Positions 1 to 9,000 of a DNA stretch of 21,581 nucleotides are shown one piece after another. Source of the stretch: JALRHH01 sp964638875 (GTDB lineage: Bacteria > Patescibacteriota > Saccharimonadia > Saccharimonadales > JALRHH01). A program made the position numbers and the translations under genes. The stretch lies in the NCBI GenBank assembly GCA_964638875.1, contig CAZXBL010000014.1:1-21581 (forward strand), written 5' to 3'. How positions within the stretch are numbered: the first letter of the stretch is position 1; each line of letters opens with the position of its first letter. The notes under the pieces were generated by a model. It saw only the letters and a list, made by a program, of their open reading frames with translations. It did no database searches and was not told the DNA's origin.

Positions 1-8
1 AACCATGG

Positions 9-3000
9 CTAGAACTTGCTGTTATAAGTTAATACAATATTACCCACGCGAGTGTTACCACTTGTTGGTGCCTGTAATCTGAAACGAAGTGTCATGTAAT
101 CACCCGGTGTGTAGGTACCGGCACTCAAGGTACACGCACTATTGTTAGCACTCCAAGTACTGGCACTCCCTGGCGTAACAGATACAAAGTTACACCTTTG
201 AACATCGGCTGAGTCACGCGCTTCGACTAAGATTGTTCCATTCGTCGTGTTGGTTGTGTAGCCCGTGATAGACAGCGGGTTAGATCCGCTCCAGCCGTCA
301 AAGTCGCTTGGCAATGGCACCTGAACAACAATGTCATAGTCCTGGTTGGTTACCTGAGTAGTAGTCCAGTTGTAGTAGTTCATACGTGCACTAGCGGTGT
401 TGTCGTAGCCACTAGTCATAGTACCGAGGTTATTGCTGCCATCAGGCGTTAATACAACGCTTGGATACTCGGCCAGCAAACGAATAGTTTTGGTATTACG
501 TGCTGTACCGCTCAAGGTGAAAGCGCCTGTAGTAGTACCACCAGATCCGCTGAGTGAGATGCCGTTGCCAGCCGTACCTATCGCTATAGAGCCGTTGCCA
601 GCCACGCTGAATAGTGCGGCGCTACTGTTATTCTGTACCAAGAAATTACCTGTGGTACCCGTAGCACATCCAGTACAGTTTAGTTTCATGATAATACTTG
701 GGTCCGTACTGGTATCCGTGGCAATGATACGCAATCCTTTGGCGTCAGCCAGAGTAATTTCTGCTGCGCTGCTCGTGGTTGCTGTCGCTGCGTATGCACC
801 TGGTAGGTCTGTGGCGGTACAAGCGTTCCACGCTGCAGTAGTACCATTAGATAGCAGACAGGTGCCGCTGCCGCCTATGGCAAGCTTGTTCCAGGTATTG
901 CCGACAGCGCCAAGCAATAGATCGCCGACCGCGGTAGTGGTCTGACCAGTACCGCCGTATGCTCCCGTAACTGCTGTTCCATTCCAAGTACCAGAGGTAA
1001 CGACACCTGTGTTACTTATCACAAACTGGTTTGCACTACCGACGGTGAGTGAGCCGTTAGTGTCTACATTACTAGTAATGTTTAGAGTACCTGTGACATT
1101 GGTGTTTTTCATCAGCTCAACTGTGCCGGCTGGCTGTACAACATAGTTGCTACTACCGTTGGTTTGGCCACCATAGATAGTACCAGTCCCGGCATCGTTA
1201 ATAGTGCCGTTTCCAAGTGTGTTGTCGGCAAGGTAGTTCGTTTCTGAGGCGCCGTCAAAAATATTGATTGCATAGCAAGTTGTACTGCAGTTAGTTGTGC
1301 CCGTGCCGTCACTTATTGCATTACCTGTAATAGTATTGGAATCAGAATCAGACACATTTACGCCATTATTGCTTGTACTACCTCCACTATCCTGAATCCT
1401 GTTGTTTGACACTATATTGTTATCTGATAGGTTGGTAATGTTAAAACCACTCCCCTGGACGTTGTTGTTGGTGAAAATATTGTTAGAGCTGCCATCAAGC
1501 AAAAAGCCACCGCTAGAATTGTTGTAAACATGGTTGCTATCGAAGGTGTTATTAGAACTGCTAGTAATAAGAATCCCTGTGTTAGTGCTACCAGTAACGG
1601 TATTTCCAGTCAAAGTATTATTATCTCCTCCTACATAAATACCGTGGCCGCCGCTATTTTGAGAAGTGCTGTTTGCAAGGGTATTATTAGCACCACTGAT
1701 GAGCACAAAATTGTAGCTACGGAATCGCGTTGCGTGCACATTGGTAATGGTACCACCGGTTCGGAACGACGAACTCGACCCAGTGCTTGCGTAATATACA
1801 CCCCACTGGGAACCGGCAGTATTTAAATCACTCCGCCCATCAAGTCGCATGTCACGAAGTGCTTGACCGGTACGAGTCGACCCCGTAGCTTCGATCAGGT
1901 TGTCGCTAGTGTCAAGATCAGCTAGTTCAATTAATGTACCGTTGCCTACACCAGCCAGGGCTGTGTTGTTCGGTATAAGAATAGTGGCGTCAGCGACGTA
2001 AGTGCCGGCCAGAAGAACAACTTTTCTGCCACTCGCAGCGGTTAAAGCAGCGTTAATTTGAACCTGATCTCCATCTGCTGCAACACCTGTGTTGCCATCA
2101 GCTACGTAGTCTGCAGCATCTTTGTCTGCCTGGGTACTGTTACTCGCTGCTACTATAATTGCGTCGCTACGGTCCGCTTGCCACTTGCCGTTGCTGTATG
2201 TCAGTAAACGATCGGTGTCACTATCGAAGTAAACCATGCCTTCTGTTGGTGAACCTGGACGGCTGGCTGTATTACCGCCAGTAATTGTTAGAGACTGACT
2301 GGCGGCAATTACTACATTTTTGTTGAGGTTAATTTGAGTGGCGTTAGTGGTTCCAATATTTAATGCTGTTGCCGTAGGAGTATCCAATAGTGGTGTTGTG
2401 AACGACGTGTCTGTTCGGCCAGTTCCTGAGACCCAGAAGGTACTAGTCGATTGCTGGCTAGCACTTTGATTCTGGATGTAACTACCAGAGCCACTTCCAG
2501 CTGCAAACGCCGTACAAGTAATACTGTCACCAAGCTGTGTAACTGCCTGACCAGCTGAACACGCAGCTGGATAGTTACTCAGAGCCTGCCAGTCTACAGT
2601 ACTAGAGCTGTTGATAGTCAGCGTGTCAGCAACATAGGTATCGACGACAGCTGTACCGTTCCAGGTTCCAGAGGTCACAACTCCGGTATTGCTAATCACA
2701 AATTGGTTAGCATTACCGACCGTCAATGAACCATTGGTATCTACATCGCTGGTGATGTTAAGGGTACCGGTGATGTTTGTGTTCTTCATGAGCTCTACCG
2801 TGCCAGCGGGTTGGACGACAAAGTTACCTGAGCTGTTTGTTTGACCACTATATACGGTACCTGTACCGGAGTCATTAATACTACCGCCACCAAGGGTGTT
2901 ATCCGACAAGGTGTTTGTATCGGCAGTACTGTTACTGATATTGATGGCGTAGTTGTTGGAGCTGGCAGAACTGTCACTAACAACGTTGCCGGTGATCTGG

Positions 3001-6000
3001 TTTGAATCAGAGGTTGCCAGATATATACCATTGTTAGTGGTGTTGCCGCCACTATCGTGAATCTTGTTTCCTGATACTACACTTGAATTAGCTCCGTTTA
3101 GATGAATAGCGTATACAGTAACTGAGGAAATATTGTTACCACTAATAACCCCATAATCCTCATCGAGCGCAATACCGTACGTGGTACCTTGCACGGTGTT
3201 ACCTGTTACGCTGGCGTAATTACCACCAATATTAATGCCGTAAGTTCCACCAATTGCAGTATTGCCCGTGAAAGTGTTGTTAGTACCACTAGTGTTGAAT
3301 CCGCCGCTTGAGTTGCCCTGAGCAGAGTTACCGGTAATAGTGTTGTAAGATGATGTTATAAAGAAACCGTAAGTGTTTCCCAGAGATGTGTTACTGGTAA
3401 ACGTGTTGTAAGATCCCGAGGCCATCGAGAATCCAGAACCACCGTTTCCTTGTGAGTGGTTGCCACTAATGTTATTAGAAGCCGAGGTAGAGTTCGCATT
3501 GAATCCAGCAGCAGTATTACCTTGAAGTTTATTGTTAGCAATAACATTGTTTGAACTCGTAGTTAACTGAAGACCTTCACTTGAAGATGCTTGTGATGTG
3601 TTATCACTAACGATGTTGTTATTAGAGTTCGTCAGGTAAATATTCTCGTTCCTGAAGTTCGTAACGAGTAGACCAGTTACTAGAGCCCCTTGGCGTGCCG
3701 AAGAACCAACTCCACCACCCATCCCTGATAGCGATAGCCCCCGCTGGATACCCGCCGTGTTCAAATCTTTGCGTCCATTCAATTGTAGATCCCGGACTGT
3801 TACACCGGTACCTGTCGTAGTGTCAGAGTTTTCAATCAAGTTTTCAGATGCGTCCAGGTCAGCAAGTTCAATCAAAGTACCTTTTCCGACGCCAGTTAGG
3901 GTCGTATTATTCGGGATAAGTATGGTTTCGTCAGCAACATACGTACCAGCCAGTAGTACAACTTTCTTTCCTGAGGCTGCGCTCAATGCTGCGTTGATCT
4001 GAACTTGGTCACCGTCTGCTGCTGAACCAGTGTTACCGTCTGCGATAAAGTCAGCTGCGTCCTTATCCGCCTGGGATGAATTGTTTGCTGCAACCAGGAC
4101 AGCGTCAGAGCGATCAGCTTGCCATTTACCGTTACTGTAAACGATTAATCGATCGGTATCGCTATCGAAGTAGACCATACCTTCTGTCGGCGAAACTGGG
4201 CGAGAGGCAGTGTTGCCTCCGGTTAGTGTTAATGACTGGGTGGCAGCAACGACCACATTCTTGTTGAGGTTAATTGCCGTCGCGTTAGTTGTACCGATAT
4301 TTAGTGCTGTTGCCGTAGGTGTATCAAGTAATGGGGTCGTGAACGATGTATCAGTTCGACCGGTGCCAGAAATCCAGAACGTACTTGTAGACTGTTGACT
4401 AGCGCTCTGGTTCTGAATATAACTGCTAGCTGATCCGGTCAAGAATGCGCTACACGTGATGCTGTCTCCTACTTGGGTAACTGCTTGGCCGGCACTACAG
4501 GCGGCTGGATAATTACTCAGGGCCTGCCAGTCAACATTACCACTGCTGCTGATTGTGAGATTATCCGCTACGAAAGTGTCAGCCACTGCCGTACCTTGCC
4601 ACGTGCCTGCTGTCACCACACCAGTATTACTAACCACAAACTGATTTGCATTACCAACCGTCAGTGATCCATTGGTGTCTACATCACTGGTAATGTTAAG
4701 CGTACCGGTGATGTTTGTGTTCTTCATGAGCTCGATGGTGCCAGCGGGTTGAATGTACAAGTTGCCGTTTGCGGTGTCTTTTATTTGATTGGCAAAGACT
4801 GTCCCGGTACCGATATCATTGATGGTTGTTGCGCCTGTACCTGAGAATGTGTTGTTTGAAAGATAGTTAGTATCACTTCCGCTGTCAGATATATCAATTG
4901 CATACCCACTGCCCGCAGTATCAGTAATGTTGTTGGCTGTGATGTTGTTAGCATCAGTATTAAACAAGAACATTGATGAATTTGTGCCAGATGCCGCATT
5001 GTTTCTAAAAATGTTAGTACTGATTATGTTGTTGCTACCTGTATCAATCCTCAAACCGGCGTTAGCATTGCTGATAAGAGTGTTGTTGCTAAGAATACTG
5101 CGGACTGTCGATGTTAAATAGATTCCGTTGAGGGTGTTGTTGGTTACGATGTTGCCGGTAATAATTTCGTGGTTGCCATTGTTTGTGTAGATACCATGGT
5201 CGTCGTTCGACTGTATGGTATTACTAGTAATAATATTGTTAGCAACATTGGCTAAATGGATACCGTTATTTTCGAAGTTCTGAATCGTTACATGGGTAAT
5301 TGTAGCTCCGGTGAGGTTAGTACTTGAGCTGCCGATGCCATCTAAGTAAATACCAGTAAAGGTGTCGGTGCTGTTCGTAGTCTTGTTACCATCAAGTCTA
5401 AGATCGCGAACGATAACGCCCGTGCCAGTGCCACCTGTTGTGGTGTTCGTAATCATATTCTTACTGACACCGCCAAGATTAGCGAACTGTAGCAGTGTAC
5501 TATTGCCTGCACCAGACAGGATAGCGTTATTCGGCAGAGAGATTGTATCAGCGATGGAGTAAGTACCAGCAAACAGGTAGACCTTACGTGACCCAAGGTT
5601 ACTGCCAGTAGTGGCAGTTGCCTCAGTGATTGCACTGGTAATCTCTGCTTGGTCGCCTGTACCGTCGGCTATATAATCCGCTGCGGCTTTTGCTACTGGT
5701 GAAGAGTCACTGGCTGCTACTAATACAGCTTCCTGTGAATCTGCCTGCCACTTTGTACCGTTATATATAAGAAGCTGGTCAATGTCAGTATCGTAATAGA
5801 GCATTCCTTCTGTTGGTGAGCCAGGGCGGGAGGCGGTGTTGCCACCCGTAAGCGTCAGTGACTGACTAGCAGCAACCACTACATTCTTATTGAGATTAAT
5901 AGCAGTAGCATTAGTTGTTCCGATATTAAGCGCTGTTGTAGTAGGTGTATCTATAAGAGGGGTAGTAAATGAGGTGTCAGTTCGACCAGTCCCACTAATC

Positions 6001-9000
6001 CAGAAGGTACTAGCAGATTGCTGGCTACCACTTTGGTTCTGGATGTAGTTACCCGATCCGGAACCGGCTGCAAACGTAGTACAGGTAACGCTATCAGCAA
6101 GTTGAGTAATGGCTTGGCCTGCGCCGCAAGCAGCTGGATAGTTAGATAGCGCTTGCCAATCAACCGTACCACTACTACTAATTGTCAGGTTATCTGCAAC
6201 GTAGGTGTCAGCAACGGCAGTACCATTCCAAGTACCAGAGGTAACGACGCCTGTGTTACTTATCACAAACTGGTTTGCATTACCGACGGTGAGTGAGCCG
6301 TTAGTGTCTACATCACTTGTGATATTAAGTGTGCCGGTAACATTAGTGTTCTTCAGCAACTCTATAGTCCCTGTAGGCTGAATCATAAAGTTACCAGAGC
6401 TATTAACCTGCCCCCCAAATACTGTTCCAGTACCTAGGTTATTGACAGTACCGCTCCCAAGCGTGTTGTCTGCAAAGTAGTTGTTGTTTGACGCAGAAGA
6501 AGTAACGTCTATTGCAAAGCCCGTAATAGTATAACCCCAAATTCTGTTACCTGTTACTGTAGCATCGTCCACGGTGTCCAATACTAATCCGTCGTAAATT
6601 TGGTTATTACTAATTAACCCGCTGAATGATCCTGTATTCGCAAGGTTAAAGTGCCCATACGTGATGTTGCCATCAAATAGCTCGAAGCCTGCATTATTAG
6701 TGAACGTTACATTACTCATCGAGTTGTTTGTTACTGACTCTATGAAAGCATCATCCACTGCAAGATCATCAATATAGTTACCTCCCATCGCTGTGATGTA
6801 TGCATCGGTAGTTAACACAACATCCCATGAATAGTTATCTGTCAGTGCAGCTGTATACGTACCGTTCGTCATGGCAATATCACCGAGAGTGTTGTTTGAG
6901 AAAGTGATGACATACGTGTCGTTCAAATCAATATTACTAGTACTTCTGAAGTCGTTCCCCGAGATACTTTCGATCATGATACTTTCCAGTGAGATCTCAT
7001 TACCAAAGTTCCATGTGGTAGACGTTAGCTCGGTAAGGTTGTTGGGAGTGGTGGTATCTAGCAAGGCCTGTGAACTACCGCCTCCATTCAGATAGATACC
7101 GTTCTGGACGCCACCTGTACCGAGTGAACCATCTATAGTCAGGTTCGTAATTGTAATTCCATAACCGGTAGCCTGATTGCTATTTTCTATAAGGTTTTCA
7201 GTAGCACTGCCCACGTCTAGTCGGACAATTGTGCTTATACCAACACCCGTAAGCGTTGTGTTATCTGGTATAAGTATGGTGCCGTCGGCAGTATATGTGC
7301 CAGATAGGAGAACAATTTTCTTACCCGCACCGGCCGTGAGGGCAGTATTGATCTCAACCTGGTCACCATCTGCAGCTCCCCCACCGTTACCGTCAGCGAC
7401 ATAATCCGCTGCGTCCTTATCTGATTGAGAGCTGTTTGAAGCAGCCACCAATACTGCGTCGGTGCGATCAGCTTGCCACTTGCCGTTGCTGTACACAAGA
7501 AGTCGATCGGTATCACTGTCAAAGTAAACCATGCCTTCAGTTGGTGAACCTGGTCGAGAGGCGGTGTTACCGCCGGTAACAGTAATACTCTGGCTAGCAG
7601 CTAGCACAACAGAACCATTAAAGGTTTTAGTACCTGCGAAAGTTTGTGTTCCTGTTGTCACAACACCAGCTTCTGTATTGCTAGCTACTCCTATGGTCAA
7701 ACTAATGTCATCTGGGTTAGATACATTGTTCAGCGCCCAAGTAACACTTGCGACTGTGCCGCTCGCGGCAGTATTCAGGAAGTTAGCACCAGTTGCCGCC
7801 ACACCATTAACTGATACATCATCGCCAACACCGCCACTACCTGAGTCAGTAGCACATGCCCATTGGTTAGAGCCGTTGTATTTCAGTACCTCACCATTCA
7901 CACAGTCAATTAATGACAGACCGTTGCTATCTACTTCCAGGCCCTTGCTTGCTTGGGCCAGAATAGTTAACGTATTCGTTGTAACCTGTAGCCCATTACC
8001 TGTTAAATCAGTAAAGGCATCCCCATTAAAGGTGAACGTATCACCCGGATCAACAGTTAGCCCACCATTAAGTGTTGTAAGTCCCGCAACAGCAAGTGTA
8101 CCAGTTAGGCTGGCTGTACTGCTAATCGTTTGGCTATTATAAGTACCGGCTGTTACGCTTCCGCCGCTTGCAACATCAAAGCTTGTGAAATCTATGACTG
8201 CCGCACCCCCCTGGAGTGTATTTGCGTTAAGTTGGAGGTTACCGGTAAGTGTCAGCCCAGCAAACGATGGTGTCGCAGCAGTGTTAATATTCTGGGCCGT
8301 ATTAACGGTATAGCTGTTGTTAGCACCGTTATCTACAACACTAAAGTTTGTGCCATTAAAGCTCAAAGTACGCTCTGCAGACAGACCAGCATCTAAGGCA
8401 AGTGTGAGGTACTGTGAGCTAACAGGAGCGTTGCCGCCACCAGAACCACTACAGTTGCCAAGTTGCCTGATACAGAAATCACCACCGGCACCAGCAGGTA
8501 GGCTGTAGGTGTTACTAGCATCAATAGCGCTGGTATCAATGGTTGCCGTGAAGCCGTTCCCATACAGAGTTAATGCAGCATTTTGTATTGCTGTTCCTAG
8601 CGTAAGACCACCTCCCTGAACAATTAAGTCTACGCTCGTTGTAACATTAGTACCATCATCGCTAATGGTTGAGTCCGCTACGCTTGTCCCGCCAGGGCCA
8701 AACTTGCTCACACGGTTTTGGGTGCCTGATCCTGTGACACCACCGCCTCCACCAATACTCGTAACACAGTCACCAAACGATAAAGCACCTGATGCGTTTG
8801 TCTTTATACACTGATTAGCCGCACCATCAGCAACTGGCAGAACAAACGTCAGGTTGCCAGCGCTATCGCCTGGACGTAAGGTTGTGGTTTGTCCATTACC
8901 GTCATGTAATACAAGGCCTGCCAGCTGGCTGGTTGTCCCCACGGTAAACGTACCACCCGTCACCGTAGCACCCGCAAAGCTCGGTGAGCTAGCGGTAGTA

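Noticed and set aside
433..945. Plus-strand open frame of 170 codons
   Set aside because: Antisense shadow of the C-terminal part of the giant gene; no recognisable domain.
960..7600. Repeated blocks that could suggest CRISPR or tandem DNA repeats
   Set aside because: The units are 1.3-1.9 kb apart, in one open frame and conserved as protein; they are protein modules, not short spaced DNA repeats.
7531..8142. Plus-strand open frame of 203 codons
   Set aside because: Antisense shadow of the giant gene with low-complexity composition and no start signal.
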